NCBI GenBank assembly: GCA_938033975.1
Contig: CALHKJ010000221.1
Location: forward strand, 1-22,194
Direction of reading: 5' to 3'
DNA from: an uncultured Saprospiraceae bacterium
GTDB taxonomy: Bacteria > Bacteroidota > Bacteroidia > Chitinophagales > Saprospiraceae
DNA: 22,194 bases
Both the position numbers and the translations under genes were made by a program. Shown here piece after piece: positions 1 through 13,400 of the stretch (its first letter is position 1; each line of letters opens with the position of its first letter). Under the pieces are notes generated by a model, which had not been told where the DNA came from, ran no database searches, and worked only from the letters and a program-made list of their open reading frames with translations.

Positions 1-1434
1 CCTGATCCGGCTCCTTTATTTTATGAAAATAATACGAGCGAACCATCATGCATCATTGCAGGATCCGTCGATCCTGTTGACTCAGGAAGCCTTGATGATT
101 GTAACGATATACTAACTAGAACATGGAGTTATACAACTGACTGTTTTGAAACCATAACATGGGAGCAAGAATTTACGCTATTCGAATCTAATCCTCCAAT
201 TATAAATAACGTTCCAGCTGATATCACCTTTGATTGTTATTTAGATGTCTCAACGGACCTAGTAGAACTTAGTTGGGATGATGATTGTGGTGACAATGGT
301 ACAGTTGAATCTTCTGCAGATTTCACACCAGAAGATTTTGGGTGCGATGGTGGAGACATAACATTAACATGGACAGTAAGCGATAAATGTAACAACACAA
401 CTACCGAAACACAAATAATAACCATCAACTCAATGCCAGAAATTGACTGGTTGACTCCTGAACCAACCAGTTATCAAATTGAATGTGGAGACCCTGAACC
501 AACATATGATGATCAAATTTTTGATAATGGCTTAAACGCGGTTTGCAATGTTTCAGGAACTGCAGAATTGGTCATTACAGGTACTCTTGATTTTTGTGAT
601 GATGTAAAAACATTTGAGTGGACTGCAACAGACCCAATTTGTGGAACCGTATTAACCAGAACTGCAACTATTACCTTAGTAGATTTCCAGGCTCCCCAGT
701 TCATAGACCCACCATCTGATCTCACATTGAATTGTTTTGATGAAATTGAAATCATGGAAGATCTTGATTTTACAGACGATTGCATTGCTTCTTACTTAGT
801 CTCCGGAATAGAAACAAGTACTCCCGATCCAATTTCCTGCGAGGGAGGAACCATAACAAGAACCTGGACGGTAAGCGATGATTGTAGCAATACAAGTACC
901 CATCAGCAAACCATTACGATTTTACCTAAATTAGAAATTGATTGGATTTCTATATTGCCTTCAGATGAAGATATAAATTGCGGGGATGTACTTGATGCAC
1001 CTGTTGATTTAGAATTTAGTAATCTCTCTGATGACCTTTGCTTATTAAATGGTTTTGTTTCGGGAATTGACAACAATGAACCGCTTATAAACTGCGGAGA
1101 TCAAAGAACCTATACTTGGACTGTAATTGAAGATTTAAACAACTGCACAAACCCAATTAGTTATACCCAAACCTTTACTTTAATCGATGACATTGATCCC
1201 ATAATTTATGATATACCCGATGATATCACAATTGAATGCGGTACAATGATCGATGACATTATTCCGGATTTGCTATGGGATGACAATTGTGGAGCTGGCG
1301 GGAATGTGGCGGGCACACAAGATATATTACCCTCTGATCTAGCATGCAATGGAGGAACAATCACTAGAAGTTGGACAGTAACAGATGATTGCTTTAATAC
1401 AGTGACAGTTAATCAAACCATCGTTGTTACAGGA
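1..1434 (+). repeat. Block f-a-b, first copy (HYR-like modules 1-6)
   Basis: Six modules (starts near 1, 196, 435, 688, 931 and 1195) form three W/D pairs that I label f, a and b. Pair a is recognisable by 'DVKTFEWTATDPICGT' in its W module, where the usual 'TDDCGN' end is replaced by 'DPICGT', and by 'PPSDLTLNCFDEI' in its D module. Pair b has 'CGDQRTYTW' and a 'NNC.N' end in place of 'DDCGN'. The same three pairs recur in the same order at 8860-10359. This block holds three of the only seven lysine codons I found in the window (385, 607, 928). Confidence 0.75.
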
Positions 1435-4400
1435 CCTGATCAAATTGAATTCATAAACACCCTACCACAAGATATTACAATCTCATGTACAGATGATGTG
1501 CCTGTTCAAGAAGATATATTCTACAGCAACTCCTCTTCTAATCCAGAATGTTTGGATGAAGGAACAGCAACAACTTTGACATCATTAGGACAGATAGATC
1601 AATGTGGATCTGTTCTTAGCTACCTATGGGAAGCAATTGGTGTTTGTGGTGAAATCATAGAACACCAACAAAACATTACCTACCAATCTTCTATACCTCC
1701 AAGCTTATCAGAAGAACCGGCCGATATAACAATACAATGTAATGCAGAATTACCTTCGCCTCCATCTATAGATTGGCTTGATGATTGCGGAAATTCTGGC
1801 CCAGCTAATTATAATGAATCGGCTTTACCTGATGATTGTAGTGCTGGATCTATAACAAGATCATGGGAATATACAGATATATGCGACAACCAAGTATACT
1901 ACGAACAAACGATTACCGTACTTGGCATTCCCCCTATTGTTTGGACTAGTACACTGCCGATAGATATTACTATAAGTTGCGGTGATCCTACTCCTTCTGT
2001 TGATCAATTAAGTTATAACAACGGTGGCAATACTGATTGTTATGTTGAAGGAGATATTATGCCAAACATAAGCGGTGATCTTATTTGCGGAAGCGAGGAA
2101 ATTCGATACTACGAGGTATTTGATGCTTGCAATAATGTTATAACACATACACAAACCGTTACTTTTGTTGATATCATTGCACCAGAATTTAGCTCAACAC
2201 CATCCGATATTACTTTAGAGTGCTCTAGCGAATTGCCAGCTGCAGAACAATTGGAATGGACAGATAATTGTGATGGTTTAGGTACAGTAGAGGCATCTGA
2301 AACAGGAACCATTGATCCTTGCAATGGCGGGTCAATTATTAGAACTTGGTCCTACACAGATCAATGTGGAAATTTGAATGTCAGCTATAGTCAAAACATA
2401 CAGGTAGATCAAATTCCTGATGTGTTCTGGACAAATAATAGTTTACCATCTGACCTTACGGTAAATTGTAATGAACCAATCCCAAATGCAGAGATCCTTA
2501 ATTATTCAAATTTGGCTACTGCAAACAGTTGTTTGAATGAGGGACAAATTTTTGTAGAAGAAACAGGATCATTAAATATCTGCGGAGATGTTATTACAAG
2601 AACTTGGGCCTTAGATACAGACCCAAATAATTGTCTAAATGGATTGCTTCATACACAAACCATAACCTTGGTTGATGACATTTTCCCAACGATCGAAAAT
2701 GTACCAGCAGATTTGAATATTGAATGTTCGTACCTCCTCACTGATGATCTTCCAATTTTAGACTGGAATGACAATTGCGATGGTGCAAATACTGTCGAGG
2801 CAATTCAAGATCAACTCCCTTCTGATTTACTTTGTTCTGGTGGTACAGTCATACGAACTTGGACCGTAACAGATCAATGTGGCAATACGACCATCGAAAC
2901 CCAAAATATAAATATTGCTCCATTAGCTCCTATTACTTGGGATGCTGGATTACCTAATGATATTACCATTGCTTGTCTTAGCGATCTTCCAAGTCAAATA
3001 GATATTGGTTATTCAAACAATGCTTCAGATTTACTTTGCACACAAGAAGGAGTTGCAATAATTCTGGATCCAACTGGAGAATTGATAAATTGTAATGACG
3101 TCTTAAGTTATCACTGGACCGCTACGGATGATTGTGGTAATACAATAAATCATACCCAAAATATTACCTACAATAATACCATAGACCCAACTTTTGATAT
3201 ATATCCTGCTGATGAAACACTTTCATGTCTAGATGAACTTCCAACTCCAGAAGAACTTAACTATTCAGATGATTGTGGGGATACTGGGATTGCTATGATG
3301 ATAGAGGATGGTACTGTAGATCCTTGTGATGGTGGAGATATAACTAGAACTTGGAGCTACACAGATGATTGTGGAAATAATGTAGAGCACATTCAAACCT
3401 TTACCATCGAAGCACTGGATCCAATTGTTTGGACTTCTTCGTTGCCTCAAGACATCACAATTTCATGTGGAGACCCTATTCCTCCAATTGAGGATATTGA
3501 TTACAGCAATAACATGCTGGCAAGCTGTACTGTATCAGGGACCATTAGTCCAGCGATTTCTGGAACTCTAGAATGCGGTAATATGGAGACAAGATATTAT
3601 GAAATCACCGATGATTGTGGCAATACATTAATGCATACACAAACCATTACATTTTTGGATCTCATTGCCCCAGTTTTCACAACGACTCCTCAAGATATAA
3701 CGGTAGAGTGTGCAGGTGAAATTCCTGCTGCAACACAACTTGAGTGGACCGATAATTGTGATGGAACGGGCTTAGTAGATCCAACAGACACAGGAACAAT
3801 TGATCCTTGTTTGGGTGGAAGTTTACTTAGAACTTGGACTTATACGGATGCTTGTGGAAATCTAAATGTTACTCATAGTCAAAATATATTAGTAGAAGAA
3901 ATTCCTGATGCGGTATGGACTAGTCCCTTACCTCAAGATCTTACTGTTACTTGCGATGACCTAATTCCGAACGCAGACATTTTAGACTACTCAAACAATG
4001 CAACAGCAAGTGCTTGCCTAAATTCCGGTCAAATAAACGCAGATGAAATAGGGACACTAAACGTTTGTGGCGATCAAATCATTCGAACTTGGACACTTAA
4101 TGCTGATCCTTTGAATTGCCTTAATAATTTAGTCCATCAACAGACCATAACATTAGTAGACAATACCTTCCCTATCATTGAAAATGTTCCTGTCGATTTA
4201 AATCTAGAATGTGCAAACTTAATTGACGATTCACTGCCTACCCTGGATTGGACAGATAACTGTGATGGGACAAGTACAGTAGATGCAGTTCAAGACCAGT
4301 TACCTTCCGATTTACTTTGTTCTGGAGGAACTGTGATACGCACATGGACTGTAACTGATCAATGTGGCAATACCACAACTGAAACTCAAAATATTATTAT

Positions 4401-7400
4401 TGCACCATTAGCACCAATTACATGGGATACAGGCCTGCCAGCCGATGTTACCATTGAATGTATTTCAGATCTTCCTACACAAATTGATATTAGCTTTTCA
4501 AATGGTGGGACAGATGCTAGTTGTTTGCAAAGTGGAACTGGGACGATCTTAGATCAAACAGGGGCATTGGTTAATTGTGGAGATATTTTGAGTTATCATT
4601 GGACTGCAGCAGATGATTGTGGAAACACAATAAACCACACTCAAAACATTACATACAACAATACCATTCCACCAATTTTTGATAACTACCCAGTGGATCT
4701 TACCATAGATTGTCTCAGCGAACTTCCAACTGCAGTTGTATTAAATTACTCAGATGACTGTGGAGCATCTGGCGAGGCAGACATGGTTGAAACAGGAACC
4801 ATCGATCCATGCGTTGGAGGTGAAATAACAAGAACTTGGAGTTTTACAGATGATTGCTCAAACAACGTAACTCATCTGCAAACCATAACTATACAGGCTC
4901 TAGAACCGGTTATTTGGACATCAAGTCTTCCACAAGATTTGACAATATCTTGTGGCGACCCTATACCTCCATTGGAAGACATAACCTATAGCAACAACAT
5001 GACCTCAAGTTGTGCCTTCTCTGGCACTATTAGTCCTGTGGTGACAGGTATTCTTGAATGTGGTGATTCAGAAATAAGATTTTACGAAATCACCGATGAT
5101 TGTGGCAACACCTTAAGTCATACTCAAACCATCACCTTTGTGGATGTAATAGCTCCGGAATTTATAAACACACCTATTGATCTAAGTGTAGAATGCGCTA
5201 CGGAGGTACCTGATCAAACTCCATTGGATTGGACAGATAATTGCGACGGAACAGGACAGGTTGATCCATCAGAAACAGGGAGCATTGATCCTTGTCAAGG
5301 AGGAACGATTGTTAGAACTTGGTCTTATACTGATCTTTGTGGAAATTTAACAGTAAGTCATAGTCAGAATATTTCTGCAGGTGTAGTTCCAGATGTTATG
5401 TGGACAAATCCAAATTTACCTCAGGACATTACACTTAATTGTAACGATCCTATACCTAATGCATTGATCCTAGATTATTCAAATGAGGCTAGCTCTTCAA
5501 ATTGTTTAAACAGTGGTCAAATAATAGCCGATGAGCAAGGTAGTTTAACTCTTTGTGGTGATCAAATAATCAGGACATGGACTTTACAAGAAGATCTAGC
5601 CAATTGTCTCAATGGTTTGATGCATACTCAGACAATAACCCTGGTTGATGAAATCTTTCCTATAATTGAAAACGTACCTGCTGACCAAAATCTTGAATGT
5701 AGTAGTTTAATAACAGACGATTTACCTGTGCTTGATTGGACAGATAATTGTGATGGCAGCAACACAGTAGAAGCGACCCAAAACCAATTGCCATCTGATT
5801 TACTTTGTTCTGGTGGAACTGTGATTCGAACTTGGACAGTTACTGATCAATGTGGCAATACCACAACGGAAACCCAAAATATCAATATTTCTCCATTGCC
5901 TCCAATTGTATGGGAATCTAACCTACCTGCAGATATTACCATAGAATGTATTGCAGATCTCCCATCTCAAATTGATCTAAATTATACCAATGGAGCAATA
6001 GAGTTGGAATGTACCAACAGTGGAACAGCCATGATCTTAGCCCCTACAGGAGAGTTGGTCGAATGTGGGGATGTATTAAGTTATCACTGGACAGCTACAG
6101 ATGATTGTGGAAACACAATAAACCATACTCAAAATATTAGCTACCTAAATACTATTGATCCAAGTTTTGATGTGTATCCATCAGACCAAACTGTTGCATG
6201 CCTCTCTGAACTTCCAAATCCAGCCGTTATAAATTATTCTGATGATTGCGGAGATAGTGGAATTGCAGATTTGGTGGAGGATGGAACCATAGATCCATGC
6301 ATTGGTGGGGAGATAACCAGAACATGGAGTTTCACTGATGATTGTGGAAACAATGAAACCCATACGCAGACCTTTACAATTCAACCTATTGACCCAATTA
6401 TGTGGACAACACCACTGCCTCAAGATCTGACAATCTCTTGCGGAGATCCAATCCCAAATGAAATTGATATTTCTTACAGCAACAACATGCCTGCAAGTTG
6501 CCTAACAGAAGGTATAGTTAGCCCACTTGTTACTGGCACTTTAGAATGTGGTAGTTTTCAAACAAGATACTATGAGCTTAGCGATGATTGCGGGAATATG
6601 ATAACACATACTCAAACAGTTACTTTCGTTGATGAAATTCCACCTAGTTTTAGTTCTACTCCTATTGACATTACAGTTGAATGTTCATCTGAAGTTCCGG
6701 ATATTATCCAATTAGAATGGACTGATAATTGCGATGGCACAGGAATGGTTGACCCTACAGATCAGGGTACAATTGATCCATGTAATGGAGGTTCAATCAT
6801 TAGAACTTGGACCTACACCGATCTTTGTGGAGGTTTAAGTGTTACACATAGTCAAAATATCGAAGCAGGTGTTGTACCAGATGTTGTTTGGACAAATACC
6901 GATCTACCTATAGATATTACAGTCAATTGCAACGATGTCATTCCAACAGCACCTATTCTAAACTATTCCAATAGTGCAAGTGAAATTTCTTGTGATCGCT
7001 CAGGGCAAATAACTGCAATCGAATCTGGAAGCCTAGATTTATGTGGAGATCAAATCATTCGAACTTGGACCTTAACACCAGATCCAGACAATTGCATCAA
7101 TGGCTTAGAACATACTCAAACGATTACTCTTATAGATGAAATATTCCCCATTATCAATAACGTGCCGGAAGATGAAAATTTTGAATGCGCAGCATTAATT
7201 GATGATGCAATTCCTGAACTTGATTGGATTGATAATTGTGATGGTGCAAATACCATTGAAGGAACTCAGGATCAAGTTCCTTCAGATTTGTTATGTATCG
7301 GAGGAACTGTTATAAGAACTTGGGAAGTTACCGATGCTTGTGGTAACACAACCACAGAAACACAAACAATAAACATTAATCCATTGCCACCAATTGAGTG

Positions 7401-10400
7401 GATTGGAACTCTTCCTGTTGACATAACAATTTCTTGTATAGAGGATCTTCCAGCACAAGAAGATATCTCTTACTCCAATGGAGCAATTGAAAATGACTGC
7501 ACACAAGAAGGAATAGCTACTCAATTAGAGCCAACTGGAGCATTGGTCAATTGCAACGATGTGCAAAGTTATCTTTGGGAAGCAACCGACATTTGCGGAA
7601 ACGTAATCAACCACACGCAAAACATTACTTATCAGAATTCTGAACTACCAATTTTTGACAACTATCCTGCAGACATAACTTTAAATTGTTTAGCAACTCT
7701 TCCGGATCCAGAATTAGTAAACTCAGTAGATGATTGTCTACCATCAGAACTTATCTCAGTCATGGAAATAGGTGAGCTCGATCAATGTGTTGGAGGAAAT
7801 ATTACAAGAACTTGGAATTATAGTGATGATTGTGGAAATTTAGTTCAACATACACAAACCATCACCATACTGCCCTTAGCTCCAATAGAATGGACTTCAA
7901 GTCTACCTCAAGATATTACTATAAGTTGTGGAGATCCAGAACCACCGATTTTAGACATAAGTTATAGCAATTCAGAATCAGTTGCCCTGTGTTTAATCAA
8001 TGGATCGACAAGTCCAACTGTTACAGGTGTGTTGGAATGTGGTAATACCCAAACAAGATTCTATGAAATAACTGATGACTGTGGCAATACACTGAGCCAT
8101 ACACAAACTGTAACTTTTGAAGATATAATTCCTCCTGCTTTCACTACACTTCCAGAAGATCAAAACTACGAATGTTCTGCTTTAGTACCAGATGCTGAAC
8201 TGCTTACATGGACAGATAATTGCGATGGTTCAGGAATGGTTTCTGCTTTAGAAATTGGTGTCATCGATCCGTGCACTGGAGGGTCAATTACTAGAACATG
8301 GATCTACACAGATCTATGTGGAAACCTTTCTGTTGAGCATACGCAAACCATCAATGTTGAGGAGGTTTTACCGATAGATTGGACTAGCATATTGCCAGAG
8401 GATATAACCCTGAATTGTGGTGAAGCCATACCTGTGGCAGTGTCATTGGATTACTCAAACAACTCAAATGCACAGACTTGTGAATTAAGTGGTACAATAC
8501 AGGCCAACGAAACAGGAGAGCTGTTGGTGTGTGGAGATCAAATTATTAGAACCTGGGAGGTAATAGAAGATCCAACTCAATGTATAAATGGAATAATTCA
8601 TACGCAAACTATAAGCTTGCAAGATCTTGAAGATCCAGAATTATTGAATACCCCAGAGGATATAACTGTTCAATGTTTGGCAAGTCTTCCTGACGCACCT
8701 ACAATCAATTGGACAGATAATTGTGATGGAAGCGGAGTTGCTCAATTAGATGAAACTGGAAGTTCCATTGACCCTTGCCTAGGCGGCACCATCACCAGAA
8801 CATGGAGCTATACTGACCAATGTGGCAATCCAGCAAGTTATACCCAAAACATTATGATTGATGCACTTTTGGAACCGACCATAGATCAACTGCCAGAAGA
8901 TATAACCATAACTTGTATCGAAGATTTACCTCCGCCTGAATCGATTAGCTTTTCAAATGAAGCAACAGATCCAAATTGTGTGATTGATGGAAGTATTGTA
9001 GGTGTTGATTCTGGACCTTTAGAAAATTGTATGCAAACCATTACAAGAACTTGGGACATAGTTTTAGACTGTGGCGTTAGCTTCAATCATGTTCAAAACA
9101 TCACATTAGATGAATCAAATCCTCCTGTCATTCTTGATGTGCCAGAAGATATAAATTATGTTTGCTTTTTAACTGTCCCAACATCTATTCCTTCACTTAA
9201 TTGGACAGATGATTGCAATGATGCTGGAACGGTAGATGGAGTAGACGATGTACCTGTTTCTAGTATTGATTGTGGTGGTGGGCAAATAATAAGAACATGG
9301 GAAGTTACAGATGCATGTGGAAATACTACGATTGAAACCCAAACCATTAATATTGATCCACTGCCGCCGATAGATTGGGATGTACCTGCTCCTCAAAACG
9401 TGGAAATAAATTGTGGTGAAGCTGAACCAGTTTTTCCAGACCAATCATTTACCAATGGAATTACAAGCCCAGGTTGTGAAATCAATGGAGTAGCATCTGT
9501 GAATATAGAAGGCACATTGGTTGTTTGCAATGATGTAAAAACCTATACTTGGACAGCTATTGATCCAATTTGTGGAACAGAATTGACAAGATCAGCAACG
9601 GTAACACTCATTGATACGGAAGCGCCAGAATTTGTAGATCCTCCAAGTGATATAAGTTTAGATTGTTTTGATGAAATTACTCCAATTCAAGATTTGGCCT
9701 ACACAGATAATTGCATCGCCGATGGTACTACCATTGGCAACGAAGTTTCTGACCCAGTTACCATAACTTGCGAGGGTGGAACAATAACACGAACATGGAT
9801 TATACAAGATGATTGTCAAAATGAAACCACGCATACCCAAACAATAACAATTTTACCAAAAGAACCTGTGATGTGGATTTCAGATCTACCTCAGGATATA
9901 AGTATTAATTGTGAAGACAATATACCAAGCTTGCCAAATTTAGATTATTCAAATGGACAATCCAATCTTTGTTTGTTATCAGGCACAATAGAACCAATTG
10001 ATGACAACGCAGATTTGACAGTGTGTGGAGATCAAAGAACAATAAGCTGGACACTAAGTGCAGATCCAACCAATTGTATTGATGAACTATTTCATCAAAT
10101 AACCATTAGTTTGATCGATGATGAGTCTCCAACAATTTTAGGAGCGCCAGAAGATATTACAATTGAATGCGCTGATGTTATTGATGATGTAGTTCCAAGT
10201 TTAAATTGGACAGACAATTGTGATGGAGATGATCTTGTAATAGGCACTCAAGATGCTCTTCCATCAGATTTACTTTGTAGCGGTGGTTCAATTACAAGAG
10301 AATGGCTGGTAAGTGATCTATGTGGCAACACTGCCGTTGAAACTCAAACCATTCTAATTGAACCATTGGAGCCAATTGCTTGGGTTACCAATTTACCACA

Positions 10401-13400
10401 GGATATAACAATTGAATGTGCAGATAATGTCCCAGCACAAATAGAATTGAATTATTCAAACAATGCAACTTTTAGTGGATGCCTGCAATCTGGACAAGCA
10501 ACACAATTAGCACCTATTGGTGGTATTGATTTTTGTGGAGATGTATTGACCTATAGTTGGGAAGCAACTGATGCATGTGGCAATACGATTTCCCATGAAC
10601 AAAATATAACTTTTGATAACAATCAAGCACCAAGCTTAGAGGATATGCCTGCGGATATTACCATTGCATGCATTAATGAATTACCGCCTGCCCAAGAAAT
10701 AAATTATCTTGATGATTGTGGTGGTTCAGGCATAGCAGAATTTATCCAATCCTCAATTCCAAATGGATGTATGGATGGTGAGATTAGCAGAACTTGGAGC
10801 TATACAGATGATTGCGACAATGTAGTTAGTCACACACAAACTATAATCATAGAAGGAATTGATCCAATTGTTTGGCTAGATGCCTTGCCACAAGATCTTA
10901 CTTTAAATTGCGGTGATCCAGATCCAATCATTCCTGAATTAAACTATGGTAATTCTGCTATCAATAATAATTGCGAAATTTCAGGAACAAGCCTCCCTGA
11001 TATCAGTGGAACATTAGAATGTGGAAACATTCAAACTATAAATTACATAGCAACAGATACATGTGGTACATCTTTGAGCCATAGTTTTAGCATTACCTTC
11101 GAGGATCTTGAAGCTCCGGAATTTACAAATACACCTTTAGACCTAACAATTGATTGCCTTGCTGAACTAGAACCTGCTCAGAATCTAATTTGGACCGACA
11201 ATTGCGATGGCACTGGTTCAGTATCTGCAGAAGAATCAGGGACTGCTTCTAATTGCGATGGTGGAATAATAACAAGAACTTGGACCTATACTGATCAATG
11301 TGGAGATCAAAGCATTAGTCATGTCCAAAACATCAACATTCTAGCTTTAGAACCTGTGCTATGGACTTCAACACTTCCTTCTTCTATAGAAATTTCTTGC
11401 GAAGATGAAATACCTTCAGCGATCAATTTAAACTACAGCAATGGATATTCAGCTGCTCCATGTTTGATTGAAGGATTTATCCAACCAATAGAAACCGGAG
11501 AATTGCTTAGTTGTGGAGACGAGTTAGTAAGAACTTGGACCGTTCCAGCGGATCCTGAAAATTGTATCGAAGAATTGGTACACACTCAAACTATTACTAT
11601 TACCGACAACATAGATCCAGAATTTATAGACCCACCTATGGACCTTACCCTTTCATGTGCTTCGCTTATTCCTCCAGCTTTTGATCTAAATTGGACAGAT
11701 AACTGCGAACCATTCAGTGGGATTTCAACTGTTATGGAGAATGGAAATATTGATGAATGTTCTGACGGGTCTATAACAAGAACTTGGACTGCGTCTGACC
11801 TTTGTGGAAATACTATTAGCCACACACAAACGATCAACTATTCTGGATTGGAGGATGTTGTTTGGCTCACAGAACTTCCTGAAGATATAACCATTGAATG
11901 CATTGATGATTTACCAGGATCTGCTCCACTAGAATATTCAAACAATGCTGACGAAACCGAATGTCTTCTTACTGGATTTGTAGATGCTACAGATTCTGGT
12001 TCCTTAGAAAATTGCAGTGATGAAATCATTCGGACTTGGACCTTTACTAGCGATTGTGGACAAATATTAACCCACAATCAAAACATCATCTATCAAGATA
12101 GTTCGATCCCAATCTTTAATACAACTCCAGTAGATATAACAGTTGATTGTATAAATGCCTTATCTGATGCTGTTCCTTTGACATGGACAGACGGGTGCAA
12201 TGCCTCTGGTCAAGCTATACCTTCAGAATCTGGAACAGTAGATCAATGTCTGGGTGGACAATTAATAAGAGAGTGGACTTACTCAGACGAGTGTGGAAAC
12301 ATGGTGACACATGCTCAAACAGTCCAAGTTGACCCAGTCCCTGAGATAGATTGGATTTCAAGTTTACCACAAGACATCACCTATAATTGCATTGCGGAAT
12401 TCGAAGCAGCCTCTGATCTTAGTTATAGTAATCTTGCTTCAAACAATTTATGCTTAGTTGAAGGTACAAGCTCTGGTGTGGATTCTGGTAGCCTACAACA
12501 ATGTGGCGATCAAATTATAAGAACTTGGACCGTTCCAGCAGATCCAACAAATTGTATAAATGAATTAGAGCATAGCATTAGCATAAGCCTTCAAGACAAT
12601 GTTGCCCCAACATTCTTAAATTTACCTGATGCATTGGTTGTCATTGATTGCATTGAAGATATTCCATCAAATCAAGAATTAACATGGGAGGATAATTGTG
12701 ACGGATCTGGCACAGTGGCTCCTGTTGAGTCAGGACAAATTGACCCATGTGCCGGTGGGTCTATAGAAAGGACTTGGACATTTACAGATGAATGTGGAAA
12801 TGGACCAATTAGCTTCACTCAAACTTATACTCTCGCTGAGCCAATGATAATGGCCTGCGACGATGGAGATGATTGTACAATTAATGATATGGAAATGATT
12901 GCCTGTGACGGCACTATCTGTATACCTTGTGAAGGTATATTAACCGATTGTGGTGGAACATTGATTGTTGAATCATGTGACGATGGCGATAATTGCACAG
13001 AAAACGATGAACGTTCTGTTGCCTGTGATGGAACTATTTGTATTCCATGTGAAGGCACACCAATTGATGCTTGTATTAACTTAGTACCACCTATCGAACA
13101 AGCCTGTGATGACAATGACCCTTGTACTAGTAATGATATAGAATTCATTGATGCTTGTGACGGAGTGACCGTATGTATTCCTTGTGCTGGTACACCTATG
13201 CCGACAGACGATCCTAGTTTTGATATTCCAATTCAGAACTGTATCGAAGAAGATATTACCATTACAGCTAGTGGTTGCAATGGAGGAACAATAGAATGGT
13301 ACGACGATTCCGCTGGACAAAATATAGTTTTCACTGGTACAGAATATACTTTGAACGTCGGTCAATCAAGTTCATCTGTTTGGATAGCTTGTGTACTGGA

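Larger units (their letters stand above)
1..12840 (+). repeat. Array of 52 HYR-like modules with alternating W and D classes
   Basis: Residues 1-4280 are a continuous array of modules of about 83 residues (about 248 bases). Each begins with a Pro-rich strand ending in 'P.DITI.C' and ends with a strand such as 'TDDCGNT..HTQTITF.D'. Odd modules (W class) read roughly 'IVWTSSLPQDITISCGD' followed by 'YSNN'. Even modules (D class) read 'F..TP.DITVEC', then 'WTDNCDG', then 'C.GG.I.RTW.YTD.CGN'. Most modules carry four cysteines, which suggests two disulfides each. The pattern resembles the HYR family of Ig-like beta-sandwich domains in its four-cysteine Bacteroidota form. HYR-like domains are linked to adhesion and extracellular architecture. 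Module 1 is truncated by the window edge and starts mid-domain, so the array continues upstream. Boundaries are good to about ten bases. Confidence 0.85.

Noticed and set aside
12841..13200. Cys/Asp-rich segment as a metal-binding enzyme active site or zinc finger
   Set aside because: The cysteine spacing repeats three times with EGF-like size and no His ligands. The rest of the protein looks extracellular. A structural disulfide or calcium role fits better than zinc binding or catalysis.
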